A stretch of 64,000 bases of DNA. Origin: Imperialibacter sp963977595. GTDB lineage: Bacteria > Bacteroidota > Bacteroidia > Cytophagales > Cyclobacteriaceae. Where the stretch lies: assembly GCF_048007035.1 (NCBI RefSeq), contig NZ_CP180355.1, forward strand, positions 992,001-1,056,000, written 5' to 3'. Within the stretch, counting starts at the first letter, position 1; each line of letters opens with the position of its first letter. The translations under genes were made by a program, and so were the position numbers. This document shows, piece by piece, positions 50,100 through 58,719 of the stretch. A model generated the notes under the pieces. That model saw only the letters and a program-made list of their open reading frames with translations. It was not told the origin of the DNA and did no database searches.

Positions 50100-53000
50100 A
50101 TGGGCAAAAGGTATCTTTTTGGTGCTGTCCTGTTTCTCTCAAGTTTTCTTGTTTTTCATTCAGTCAGTTATGGTGCTACATTCTATTCCAGAGCATCCGG
50201 CAACTGGACTTCAACTGCTACCTGGTCGACAGTGGGCTGTGGTGGAGCTGCTGCCACTAGCCTGCCAACTGTCAGCGACGACGTAGTTATATGTGCGGGC
50301 CATACCGTGACCACCAACTTCACCGCCAACGCACCCATTAACAATTTGACAATCAACGCCTCTGGGGTGCTTACCATGGGAACCAACCGCCATGTGCAGT
50401 GCCGAAACCTGGTTTTGAATGGCACTATCAACGGTGGCTCCAATGGGCAGGTAAGATTTGCTGGTACCGCTGGCAATACTTTGAGTGGTACTGGCACAGT
50501 TGCCGTTACCAGTGCCAGCTCTGGCCTTAGGCTAAGAAACAATGCCACGGTGGTGGCGGGAACTGATATTACCTTCAGCAATAGTTCAAGATTCGACCTT
50601 GCTAAAAGAACGCTTACCAACAATGGTACCATCCGCATGACAGGAACGTCGACGCTGTTGGGAAATGCGACGACGAATGGTGTTTTTAACAATGCAACTT
50701 CCACATCATTTCTCTATTACAACACACCTGCCAACTTTCCAACGACGGTGAGACTCACGGCGACCGGCACTGGTAACACAGTAGTTTTTGGTGCAACTTC
50801 CGGCGGGCCTTATACAATGGATGGCCAGGGCAGCTACCACAACCTGATCATTCAGGGTGCGGCTACTAAGCGACTCAATCCCACCAATATCAATATTGCA
50901 GGTTTGCTTACTATAGCCAGTGGGTCGACGCTTGATGCTAATGGAAGCAAGATCATCAGTCTTCGGGGAGACTGGGACAACGACAATGGCGGCACATTTA
51001 CAAAAAGCTCCTCTACGGTCATTTTCAACTCATCCACGGCGAATCAAACGATTTATACACCCGGAGCTGGGGAGAACTTTTATGCATTAACGATTAATAA
51101 TACATTTTCGGGGGGCACTGTAACTGCCAACGGCAACATTACGCTCACTGCGGCAGCAACTTTACAAATCACATCAGGAGTTTTCATTACCGGCACCAAT
51201 ACACTCGGACAAACCGGCGCTGCGAACTTCACCATGTCTGGCGGTGAGTTGCGAATGGCTAAACTAAATACAACGCTACCTGAGCTCACTGGCACCTACA
51301 ATATCACGGGCGGAACAATCACCTTCAATGGTGCAGGTAGTCAGACCATAAGAAGCCTTGCGGCAGCACCCGCACAGTATTATCACGTCAACCTGAGTGG
51401 ATCCGGCATCAAGGATTTGGCAGGTAATATTTGGGTCAACGGAAACTGGGTGAACAGCGGAGTGACGCTGTCGGGCAACTTTTCGGTGACCTTTGGTGGT
51501 GTAGCCGACCAAACAATCACCAAAGCTGGCGGGGAAAGCTTCTACGCACTAACTGTCAACAAGCCGAACACCCTGGTTCTGGAGTCTGGCACAGACCTGA
51601 CAATCACCAACGGGCTGACAATGACCACAGGCGACATCAACCTGAATACGAGAACGTTGACTCTCGGTGCAGGTGCAGGTGCGTCACTCACCAGAACCTC
51701 TGGCAAAGTATACGGAGGAGCCTGGAAACGCTTTTTTCCAGCCTCAGCTATAACAAGCTCATCCGGGTCATTCTACGGCTTGTTTCCTATTGGCACAGCG
51801 CTCGAATACCGCCCTGTTGAAATAAACTCTACTGTGTCACCATCCACGGCTGGCTATGTAACAGCCACACATACCGACGGAACCACAACCACGGATGTGA
51901 GTTATATCGACAATGAGGGTGCCACCATTCAGCGGATTACCGCTATGAGAACCACTCTTGTCACGCAAACCCTGGCCGGCGGGGCCTACAACCTGAATGT
52001 CACCTTTACCTCCTTGTCGAGCGCAGGAGCCACCTCCGATCTGAAGCTTGAAACGCTGACTGGGTCTCCTCAGGGCGTAGGGGTAAGCGCCGCAACAACA
52101 GGAAGCACCTCTTCGCCAACAGGCAAAAGAACCTTGCTGAATGAGACCCAATTGAACAATGACTTCGTATTGGGCACTACCAACAAGGCCACTACGCCGA
52201 TGAAAAGCACCTACTATTCAAGAAAAACGGGCAACTGGAGTGATGCTTCTCCAGGAAACGGCACCTGGGCTTTGATAGATGGAGGAGCTAGTTGTGATTG
52301 CGTTCCGCCTTCATCGTCCGACGTAGTGATCAACAACAGCCACACTGTGACGATCGCCAATGCTTCGACGGCTGACTACATCATCGTGAGGTCGGGAGGG
52401 AATCTGGTAGGCACAAATACGCTCATTGTTAACTTTGATATTACTGTTGAAGGAACCGGCCAGGTAGCTCCCACGGCGGGAAGCTGGTCTGTTGGAAGGA
52501 ACCTTAACCTCACAGGTACTACACTTTCAAGCAGCGGCGCCGCCACAACCATCAACGGAGACTTCGTGCTCAATTCAGCCAATTCTTTAACTCTTTCGGC
52601 CCCACTCACAGTATCGGGCAACGCTACTTTGAATGGCACGCTGGAAGTTGGCGCATCTGCACTCACGCTCAATGGCGCTTCCAAAACCGTCTCCGGCAGT
52701 GCCACGATCAATGGCAGTGGCACGGTAACAATCACCGGCAACAAAACCACAACGGCGCTAACGAATTTAACCATCGTGCCGACGTTGACCATTTCTGCAG
52801 GCACTACTTTTGTCAACAACGGAAGCATCACCCTACTTGGAACGGCAACAGGGCTAGACGCTACAACTTCCATCTGGACAAATGCTGCCTCTTCCACGTT
52901 GAATATCCAGGGGGCAGGGTTTCTCGCTACAGGTGTGCTGAATGCCAACACCAACAACCTGGTTACCTACAGTGGAAGTGGAAGCCAGGCAATTAAGGCG

Positions 53001-54824
53001 CCAGCAAGCGGGTATTACAACCTCACAGTTTCAAACGCCGGTACAAAAACCTTGTCGGGAGCCACGGTGGTTTCCAACCAGCTAACTATTCAAGGGGCGG
53101 CCATCCTCGACGCTGCAACCAACGGCCTCACAGGCACGGCAAACTTGTCAATGACGGGCACCTCGCAACTCCAGCTTGGCAATACCGCTACCGGTACCTA
53201 TCCAGCCCTTTCCGGCACCTACTCGCTGGCCGGCGGCACTGTTGTGCTGAAACAATCTCCGGGTGCCTCCACAGCCTACACTATTCGTGGGGTCGATTAC
53301 TATAACCTGACCCTCAATGGCGCCGGAGCAGCCAACTATACCTTCGGCACTTCAGCCAGCATTGCAAACGACCTGAATGTCTCCTTCGGCGGAACCTCTA
53401 CCTTCGCTAATCCAAACGGGGGGCTGTTTGTTGGCAATTCGTTCACCTTCAGCGCCGCAAGCTCAGCTACCACGACGCTTTCGTCGGATCTTGTCGCCGG
53501 AAGCTTTACTTTATCTGCCGGCACCATTGCTGATGGTGGCAACGTAATTGAAATCACAGAAGCGGGTGGCTGGATAAGAAATGGTGGAACCTATACAAGC
53601 ACCGGCGCAGGAAGGGCCTATTTTACAGGCGATGTGGAGCAAACCATTGGTGGCTCGGTGGCCACCACCTTCCGCAGAATCGAGATGGAGAACAACAGCC
53701 TGACCGGTGTTAGGTTGTTGCAACCGACCACTGTAAGCACTCAACTCATACTTACGTCGGGCAATATAATCACCACAAGTACCAATTTTTTACTCCTCAG
53801 TGCTGGGGCCACTTCAGATCCAGGCGCCGATGATAGTTACGTGGAAGGCCCTATGAGAAAGACAGGCACAGCGGACTTTGTATTCCCAGTTGGCAAAAAT
53901 GGAAAATGGGCAAGAATCGGCATCAGTGGTCTTTCGGGAACGCTGACCTTCCAGGCCGAATATTTCAACGGCGGGTTCGGAAGCTATCAGGTATCACAAG
54001 TAATTCCTCAAAACATGCACCACGTCAGCTCGCTTGAGTACTGGCAGCTGGACCGTGTGAGCGCCTCTGGAAGTGCGAGTGTCACGTTATATTGGGAAAA
54101 CTCTGATGTAAGTGAGATCAAAAATTGCGGAGATTTGGTGGTAGCCAAGGGCAACGCCTCCTCCGAATGGGAAAACGCTGCGGCCATTGGCACCACAGGC
54201 TCCTGCGGTCCGGGTGGCGCAGGTTCGGTGACCTCCCAGTCCCTTTCCACTTTCAGTCCGTTCACTTTCGGTGCTATTCAACAAGACCTTAATCCGCTAC
54301 CAATCAAACTACTGCGTTTTACCGCCACTCCGGCAAAAAGCAAGATAGACCTCCTGTGGGTAACTGCCCAGGAGAAAAACAACGACCGATTTACCATTGA
54401 GCGATCAGGCGACGGCATTTCTTATGAGATACTGGAAGAACAAGCCGGAGCAGGTAACTCAGACAGAGTGCTTACCTACGAGGCGGAAGACACCAATCCG
54501 CTGAAGGGCATCAACTATTACCGACTGAAGCAAACCGACTACGACGGAAAGTTCGAACACTTCGGGCCAGTGGCCGCCTCGGTCAATGCAGTGAAAACAA
54601 TTGATGTTTTCCCCAATCCTACATCTGATGTGATCAGGTGGCAGTGTCCCGAAAAAGTTGTTTCCGTTAAGGTGTTCGACAATTCGGGCAAACTAATGTT
54701 CACTATTGCTCTGAGAGAAGGAGATACCCCTGAACTGAATCTTTCTAACCTGCCCGACGGCATGTATCAGATCCAGTTCTTCTCTCTTGCAAAGATTTAC
54801 AATGCAAAGGTGACCAAGAACTAG
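50100..54824 (+). CDS. Giant T9SS-secreted surface protein with G8-like repeats and type A sorting domain
   Basis: The 1574-residue protein has a Sec signal ending near SVSYG. It has two copies of a module that begins TFYSRASGNWTSTATW (about residue 26) and STYYSRKTGNWSDASP (about 702), each followed by a SDDVVI or SSDVVI strand and HTVT. Long Thr/Ser/Gly/Asn-rich beta-helix-like stretches follow each. The last 75 residues (from about 1500) form a type A sorting domain: VFPNPTSDVIRW, VKVFDNSGKL and LSNLPDGMYQIQF. Such proteins are exported across the outer membrane and anchored at the surface. It may be an adhesin or matrix protein. No enzyme motif was seen. Confidence 0.92.
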   Translation: MGKRYLFGAVLFLSSFLVFHSVSYGATFYSRASGNWTSTATWSTVGCGGAAATSLPTVSDDVVICAGHTVTTNFTANAPINNLTINASGVLTMGTNRHVQCRNLVLNGTINGGSNGQVRFAGTAGNTLSGTGTVAVTSASSGLRLRNNATVVAGTDITFSNSSRFDLAKRTLTNNGTIRMTGTSTLLGNATTNGVFNNATSTSFLYYNTPANFPTTVRLTATGTGNTVVFGATSGGPYTMDGQGSYHNLIIQGAATKRLNPTNINIAGLLTIASGSTLDANGSKIISLRGDWDNDNGGTFTKSSSTVIFNSSTANQTIYTPGAGENFYALTINNTFSGGTVTANGNITLTAAATLQITSGVFITGTNTLGQTGAANFTMSGGELRMAKLNTTLPELTGTYNITGGTITFNGAGSQTIRSLAAAPAQYYHVNLSGSGIKDLAGNIWVNGNWVNSGVTLSGNFSVTFGGVADQTITKAGGESFYALTVNKPNTLVLESGTDLTITNGLTMTTGDINLNTRTLTLGAGAGASLTRTSGKVYGGAWKRFFPASAITSSSGSFYGLFPIGTALEYRPVEINSTVSPSTAGYVTATHTDGTTTTDVSYIDNEGATIQRITAMRTTLVTQTLAGGAYNLNVTFTSLSSAGATSDLKLETLTGSPQGVGVSAATTGSTSSPTGKRTLLNETQLNNDFVLGTTNKATTPMKSTYYSRKTGNWSDASPGNGTWALIDGGASCDCVPPSSSDVVINNSHTVTIANASTADYIIVRSGGNLVGTNTLIVNFDITVEGTGQVAPTAGSWSVGRNLNLTGTTLSSSGAATTINGDFVLNSANSLTLSAPLTVSGNATLNGTLEVGASALTLNGASKTVSGSATINGSGTVTITGNKTTTALTNLTIVPTLTISAGTTFVNNGSITLLGTATGLDATTSIWTNAASSTLNIQGAGFLATGVLNANTNNLVTYSGSGSQAIKAPASGYYNLTVSNAGTKTLSGATVVSNQLTIQGAAILDAATNGLTGTANLSMTGTSQLQLGNTATGTYPALSGTYSLAGGTVVLKQSPGASTAYTIRGVDYYNLTLNGAGAANYTFGTSASIANDLNVSFGGTSTFANPNGGLFVGNSFTFSAASSATTTLSSDLVAGSFTLSAGTIADGGNVIEITEAGGWIRNGGTYTSTGAGRAYFTGDVEQTIGGSVATTFRRIEMENNSLTGVRLLQPTTVSTQLILTSGNIITTSTNFLLLSAGATSDPGADDSYVEGPMRKTGTADFVFPVGKNGKWARIGISGLSGTLTFQAEYFNGGFGSYQVSQVIPQNMHHVSSLEYWQLDRVSASGSASVTLYWENSDVSEIKNCGDLVVAKGNASSEWENAAAIGTTGSCGPGGAGSVTSQSLSTFSPFTFGAIQQDLNPLPIKLLRFTATPAKSKIDLLWVTAQEKNNDRFTIERSGDGISYEILEEQAGAGNSDRVLTYEAEDTNPLKGINYYRLKQTDYDGKFEHFGPVAASVNAVKTIDVFPNPTSDVIRWQCPEKVVSVKVFDNSGKLMFTIALREGDTPELNLSNLPDGMYQIQFFSLAKIYNAKVTKN

Positions 54825-54829
54825 GGGAG

Positions 54830-55156
54830 CTATTCCATCACCTCCTGTAGTTTCACATATGCCCCAGCCAGCTTCTCGTTAATGGGAAGCTGGCAAGCAA
54901 GGCGGCTGTTGGGCAGGGCATTGGGCAGAGTATCCAGCATGTCCAGTTCAGCGTCTCTTTGCTCATCCAGCTGATCGAGGCCTTCCTCTACCGACACATG
55001 GCAGCTGGCGCACAAAGCCATTCCCCCACAGGTGCCGAGCACCGGAAACTCCGACGCTTTCAGCACTTCCATCAGGTTGAGGCCCATGTCGCCGGGTACT
55101 TCAATTTCCTGCACCTCACCTGCCCTGTCCTCTACTTTAAATTTAATTAATTCCAT
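54830..55156 (-). CDS. Adrenodoxin-type 2Fe-2S ferredoxin
   Basis: The 108-residue protein has the cluster-binding Cys pattern C-x5-C-x2-C in GTCGGMALCASCHVS and the fourth Cys in RLACQLPI. The surrounding acidic residues (LDQLDEQRDAELDMLD) resemble vertebrate and proteobacterial adrenodoxins. It carries single electrons in the cytoplasm. It begins two bases after the stop of the reductase gene upstream, which is its evident electron donor. Confidence 0.95.
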   Translation of the reverse strand: MELIKFKVEDRAGEVQEIEVPGDMGLNLMEVLKASEFPVLGTCGGMALCASCHVSVEEGLDQLDEQRDAELDMLDTLPNALPNSRLACQLPINEKLAGAYVKLQEVME

Positions 55157-55157
55157 T

Positions 55158-56162
55158 TCACAAAGGAGTTATGCCGTTCACGGTGGTGTATTTGAAGCTG
55201 AGCTTCTGATCCGGGTAAATGTATTTGAAAGCGCTCTGCGACATCAGTGCAGCCTCATGGAAACCGCACAATATAAGCTTCAGCTTACCCGCATACGTAT
55301 TGATGTCGCCAATGGCATAAATGCCCGGTATATTGGTGCTGTAGTCCTCCGTGTTGACCACAATGGCGCTTTTGTCGATACCCAGGTTCCAATCGGCAAT
55401 AGGCCCGAGTTTGGGGCTGAGGCCAAACAAAGGAATCAGGTAGTCGGCCTCAAAAGTATTGACTGTGCTGGCCTGGTCTGTGATATGCACCGCCTTCAGC
55501 ACTCCGTCTCCATCGAGGCTATGCAGATTGGAATTGAGAAGCAGCCTTATTTTATTCTCCTGCGCCAGTTCAAACACCTTGTCGGCTGAATCGAGCGCTC
55601 CTCTGAAAGTTTGGTTGCGATGCACAAGCGTCACCTCTTTGGCCACTTCAGAAAGAAAAATCGTCCAGTCCAGTGCGGAGTCGCCCCCACCGGCAATCAC
55701 GATTTTCTTGTCCCTGTACTTCTCGGGGTCTTTGACCATATAGTCTACCCCTTTGCCTTCGAACTTCCCCAGATTCTCAATGACCGGCTTGCGGGGCTCA
55801 AAGCTTCCCAGTCCGGCAGCTATTACTACCACGCCAGCATGCACCTCGGTACCATCAGAGGTGGAGAGAAGAAAGCTGCCGTCTTCCTGTTTCGTCAGCC
55901 CGTCCACCCGCTCTCCTAACGTAAAAGTGGGTTTGAAAGGCGCTATTTGCTTCATCAGGTTGTCCACCAGCTCCTGCGCATTCACGGTTGGAAAACCCGG
56001 AATATCATAAATGGGTTTCTTAGGATATATTTCAGAAAGCTGTCCTCCCACCTGCGGCAGGGCATCTATCAAATGGCACTTGAGCTTTAACAGCCCAGCC
56101 TCAAACACGGCAAAAAGTCCTACCGGACCCGCTCCAATGATGCAAATGTCAGTCTTGATCAT
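55158..56162 (-). CDS. Ferredoxin-NADP reductase (thioredoxin-reductase-like type)
   Basis: The 334-residue protein is of the YumC/TrxR-like type. The FAD motif is IIGAGPVGLFAVFEAGL, with LPQVGGQL next; the NADPH motif is IAGGGDSALDWTIFL; and the C-terminal FAD site is GIYAIGDINTY. It lacks the CxxC pair of thioredoxin reductase. It passes electrons from NADPH to the ferredoxin encoded two bases downstream. A palindrome resembling the operator of the adjacent MarR gene lies 17-36 bases upstream of its start. Confidence 0.95.
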   Translation of the reverse strand: MIKTDICIIGAGPVGLFAVFEAGLLKLKCHLIDALPQVGGQLSEIYPKKPIYDIPGFPTVNAQELVDNLMKQIAPFKPTFTLGERVDGLTKQEDGSFLLSTSDGTEVHAGVVVIAAGLGSFEPRKPVIENLGKFEGKGVDYMVKDPEKYRDKKIVIAGGGDSALDWTIFLSEVAKEVTLVHRNQTFRGALDSADKVFELAQENKIRLLLNSNLHSLDGDGVLKAVHITDQASTVNTFEADYLIPLFGLSPKLGPIADWNLGIDKSAIVVNTEDYSTNIPGIYAIGDINTYAGKLKLILCGFHEAALMSQSAFKYIYPDQKLSFKYTTVNGITPL

Positions 56163-56178
56163 ATTATTTAGTGTGGTA

Positions 56179-56198
56179 ATATTTAGTGCAACAAATAT
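56179..56198. promoter_or_regulatory. Candidate MarR operator ahead of the ferredoxin reductase gene
   Basis: ATATTTAGTGCAACAAATAT pairs in eight of ten positions about its centre. Its core TAGTGCAACAA is nearly the same as TAGTGCACCAA in the palindrome upstream of the MarR gene. It overlaps the expected promoter of the reductase/ferredoxin operon. Confidence 0.5.
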
Positions 56199-56244
56199 AT
56201 ATATAACGAATTATCTACTTTCTGGTTCTGACAACCTTCCTGCT

Positions 56245-56673
56245 TTAAGTCAAATTCTCGTAAATCTTATTGAGTATCCTGTTGAATTCATCGAAATCCT
56301 TTTCGTTCAGCCCCTCCCAGGCCTTCAGCCGGATTGAGCGCACTTGCTTTCGACTACTGGTTACCTTCTCACGCCCTTCTTCCGTAAGCGTAAGAATCGA
56401 CACCCTCCTGTCCGCCGGACTTTCCGCCCTTTCCACCAACCCTTTAGTGCATAGAATGTCCACAATACGGGTGACGGTAGGCATATCCTTGTACATCAAA
56501 GCAGCCAACTCCCTTTGACTGAGTGCCTCATTTTCATCTGTCAGCTTCATTACCAACCACTGATCCACCGTCATGTCGAAGCCCAACTCTTTGAACTGCT
56601 GCTGGGCGTACCATTTCACCTTGCGGGCAGTGCGGTCGAGCAACAATGAATATTGATTGTAGGGCTCTTTCAA
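56245..56673 (-). CDS. MarR family transcriptional regulator
   Basis: The 142-residue protein has the MarR winged helix: ALSQRELAALMYKDMPTVTR as the HTH, IVDILCTKGLVERAESPADR as the next helix, and RRVSILTLTEEGREKV as the wing. It has one Cys in the recognition region (ILCTKG), not at the OhrR N-terminal position. It lies just upstream of the reductase/ferredoxin pair on the same strand and has its own palindrome; redox control is likely. Confidence 0.95.
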   Translation of the reverse strand: MKEPYNQYSLLLDRTARKVKWYAQQQFKELGFDMTVDQWLVMKLTDENEALSQRELAALMYKDMPTVTRIVDILCTKGLVERAESPADRRVSILTLTEEGREKVTSSRKQVRSIRLKAWEGLNEKDFDEFNRILNKIYENLT

Positions 56674-56679
56674 ATCAAA

Positions 56680-56699
56680 TTAGTTAGTGCACCAACTAA
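56680..56699. promoter_or_regulatory. MarR operator palindrome
   Basis: TTAGTTAGTGCACCAACTAA pairs in nine of ten positions about its centre. It ends 7 bases upstream of the MarR start codon, so binding would block expression and give autorepression. Confidence 0.65.
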
Positions 56700-56856
56700 A
56701 GTAAGGCAATCACAACGATCCTGCAATCTTTCCCTGATAAATATTAAAAGGCGGGTTACTCCGATTTGTAAGGAGGAAGACATATGGGCTTGGTTGGGGT
56801 TCTGAAAAAAACTATGCCGGCCTGCCAAACTGTTACATCGAAATACTTACATCGCC

Positions 56857-57738
56857 ATGATTTACACATTTAACGGGTCAGAGCTCAACGCTTACTTTGG
56901 GCTCAGCACCGACTACGCCAGAGAAAGAGATCAGCTAACGAAGGAGCAGGGACTTATCCACATACTTTGGAACCGAAGCAACCGGGCCTCCACAGTTTTT
57001 GTAGACAATACGCCCATTGTGCTGCAACCCAACCAACTAACAACAAGCACGTACTTGCAAAAAGTGGCTTTTGAGAAGGGCTCCTCCCCCATCACTGTTT
57101 TTTCATTCAATCGGGAGTTTTACTGTATTAACACCCACGACCATGAAGTTTCGTGCAACGGCATCATCTTCTTTGGCACACAGAGCATTCCCATTATAAC
57201 ACTGAGGGACGATGAGATTGATAAATTTGAGATGCTTTATCGTGTATTTGTTGACGAGTTCACGACCCGGGACAATATCCAGGGCGAAATGCTGCAAATG
57301 CTGCTTAAGCGGCTGATCATCAAAATCACAAGGCTGGCCAGGACGCAGCTCATCACCAAAGAGCTGGATAATAACCAGATTGAGATTGTCAGAAAGTTCA
57401 ATGTGCTGGTGGATGAGCATTTTAAAACAAAAAAACAGGTAGCCGACTATGCTGATATGCTTTTCAAATCACCAAAAACCCTTTCGAACCTATTTGCCAA
57501 ATTCAACCAGAAGTCGCCCCTGAGCATTATCCACGAACGCATTGTGCTTGAAGCAAAAAGGCAGCTACTCTACACCGACAAAACCACCAAGGAAATTGCC
57601 CACGAACTAGGCTTCGACGAGGTGTCCTCATTTCACAAACTTTTCAAAAAAATCACCTCAATGGCGCCGCAGCGATTCAAACATGAGGCCAAAAACATCA
57701 CTATTGGGAAAAATGAACAATTAGTAGGGAAAAGCTGA
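56857..57738 (+). CDS. AraC family transcriptional regulator
   Basis: The 293-residue protein has an N-terminal cupin-like sensing part (VFVDNTPIVLQPNQLTTSTY is a typical small-barrel segment) and a helical linker. The C-terminal AraC domain (about 190-280) has two HTHs: KKQVADYADMLFKSPKTLSN, and TTKEIAHELGFDEVSSFHKL with FKKITSMAPQRFK. It lies 79 bases ahead of an AhpD-like gene, which it probably controls. It is divergent from the MarR gene. Confidence 0.94.
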   Translation: MIYTFNGSELNAYFGLSTDYARERDQLTKEQGLIHILWNRSNRASTVFVDNTPIVLQPNQLTTSTYLQKVAFEKGSSPITVFSFNREFYCINTHDHEVSCNGIIFFGTQSIPIITLRDDEIDKFEMLYRVFVDEFTTRDNIQGEMLQMLLKRLIIKITRLARTQLITKELDNNQIEIVRKFNVLVDEHFKTKKQVADYADMLFKSPKTLSNLFAKFNQKSPLSIIHERIVLEAKRQLLYTDKTTKEIAHELGFDEVSSFHKLFKKITSMAPQRFKHEAKNITIGKNEQLVGKS

Positions 57739-57816
57739 CTCTCACCCTGGCAAGCGGGCAGCGTAAAATTGTACTGTAAACGGTATTCAATTTTTAAATC
57801 ACAAAACAGTACAACG

Positions 57817-58365
57817 ATGTCAACATTTAAAGTACCCACGAAAGACGAAGTAAGCGAAGGTAACAAAGCTATTTTTGAGAAATTGGAAGCGGGCCTGGGC
57901 TTCGTACCCAACCTTTACGCTTCATTTGCTCACAATGAAACTGCGCTTGGCGACTACATGGCCCTGCAAAACCGAAAAAGCACCTTGAAAGCCAAAGAAC
58001 GGGAAGTAATCAATCTGGTGGTGAGTCAGGTGAACGAATGTCAGTATTGTTTGTCGGCCCACACTGTGCTCGGAAGAATGAATGGCTTCAGTGACGAGCA
58101 GATTCTTGAGATCAGAACAGGCCAGGCCTCGTTCGACAAAAAGCTGGATGCCCTGGCCAAATTTGTGAAAGACGCCACTGTCAACCGCAGCAAGCCTGGA
58201 AGAGAGTCAGTGGAGAACCTGTTTTCAGCCGGGTATTCTTCGGCTAACCTGGTGGATGTCATTATGGTAATTGGAGATAAAATCATTTCCAATTTCATCC
58301 ATGGAGCTACACAGGTGCCTGTCGATTTTCCTCTGGCACCAGAATTGGCAGAAGTAGCTCTTTAA
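57817..58365 (+). CDS. AhpD-like carboxymuconolactone decarboxylase family protein
   Basis: The 182-residue protein from ATG 57817 has the AhpD-type site NECQYCLSAHTVLG, with the redox CxxC and the following His. The N-terminal part (GLGFVPNLYASFAHNETALGDY) is typical for the peroxidase-related subfamily. It likely reduces peroxides with a thiol partner. The upstream AraC gene is the probable regulator. A longer start at 57769 is less likely. Confidence 0.93.
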   Translation: MSTFKVPTKDEVSEGNKAIFEKLEAGLGFVPNLYASFAHNETALGDYMALQNRKSTLKAKEREVINLVVSQVNECQYCLSAHTVLGRMNGFSDEQILEIRTGQASFDKKLDALAKFVKDATVNRSKPGRESVENLFSAGYSSANLVDVIMVIGDKIISNFIHGATQVPVDFPLAPELAEVAL

Positions 58366-58392
58366 TCCATCGCTCCGTAAACTAAAACAACA

Positions 58393-58518
58393 ATGAAGAA
58401 GCCAACGGCATTTTTATTAACTATCCAGGGGATACTTGCAGGGTTTGCCGCCTTCGCTCAGGAGGCAAAAACGGTCAGGCTTGACCTAACACCCTATTAC
58501 CGATTGGTGGTTAAATGA
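58393..58518 (+). CDS. Small exported 41-residue ORF, possibly a truncated lipoprotein-like gene
   Basis: The frame begins MKKPTAFLLTIQGILAGFAA with a signal peptide cut near FAAFAQ, and the mature part is only about 18 residues (EAKTVRLDLTPYYRLVVK) before a TGA. It starts 28 bases after the AhpD-like gene and precedes a strong terminator, so it would be transcribed. The mature stretch resembles the first strand of a GIN-type head domain, which suggests the rest has been deleted. A genuine small protein cannot be excluded. Confidence 0.45.
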   Translation: MKKPTAFLLTIQGILAGFAAFAQEAKTVRLDLTPYYRLVVK

Positions 58519-58542
58519 TGAAGGTTCTAAGAAGGTGAGTTG

Positions 58543-58573
58543 AAAGGTCTTCCTGCTGGGAAGACCTTTTTTA
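58543..58573 (+). terminator. Rho-independent terminator of the AraC/AhpD operon
   Basis: AAAGGTCTTCC pairs with GGAAGACCTTT around a short loop and is followed by TTTATTT. It ends transcription from the AhpD-like gene and the small ORF. Confidence 0.9.
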
Positions 58574-58719
58574 TTTGCAAACATCCGGCGTAGCCACTAA
58601 TAAAAAAGAATAGGGAAGCCAGCATACAAGTTGTTTGCATACATGAACATGGCAATCACCTTTGTTCACTCAACTTCTTCCTGTATATTTTCAATCGACT
58701 AACCCTACACACATCGCCA

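Noticed and set aside
50183..50704. Long minus-strand ORFs inside the giant T9SS genes
   Set aside because: They are antisense shadows produced by the Thr/Ser/Gly-rich codon pattern of the surface protein and show only Val/Pro-rich sequence.
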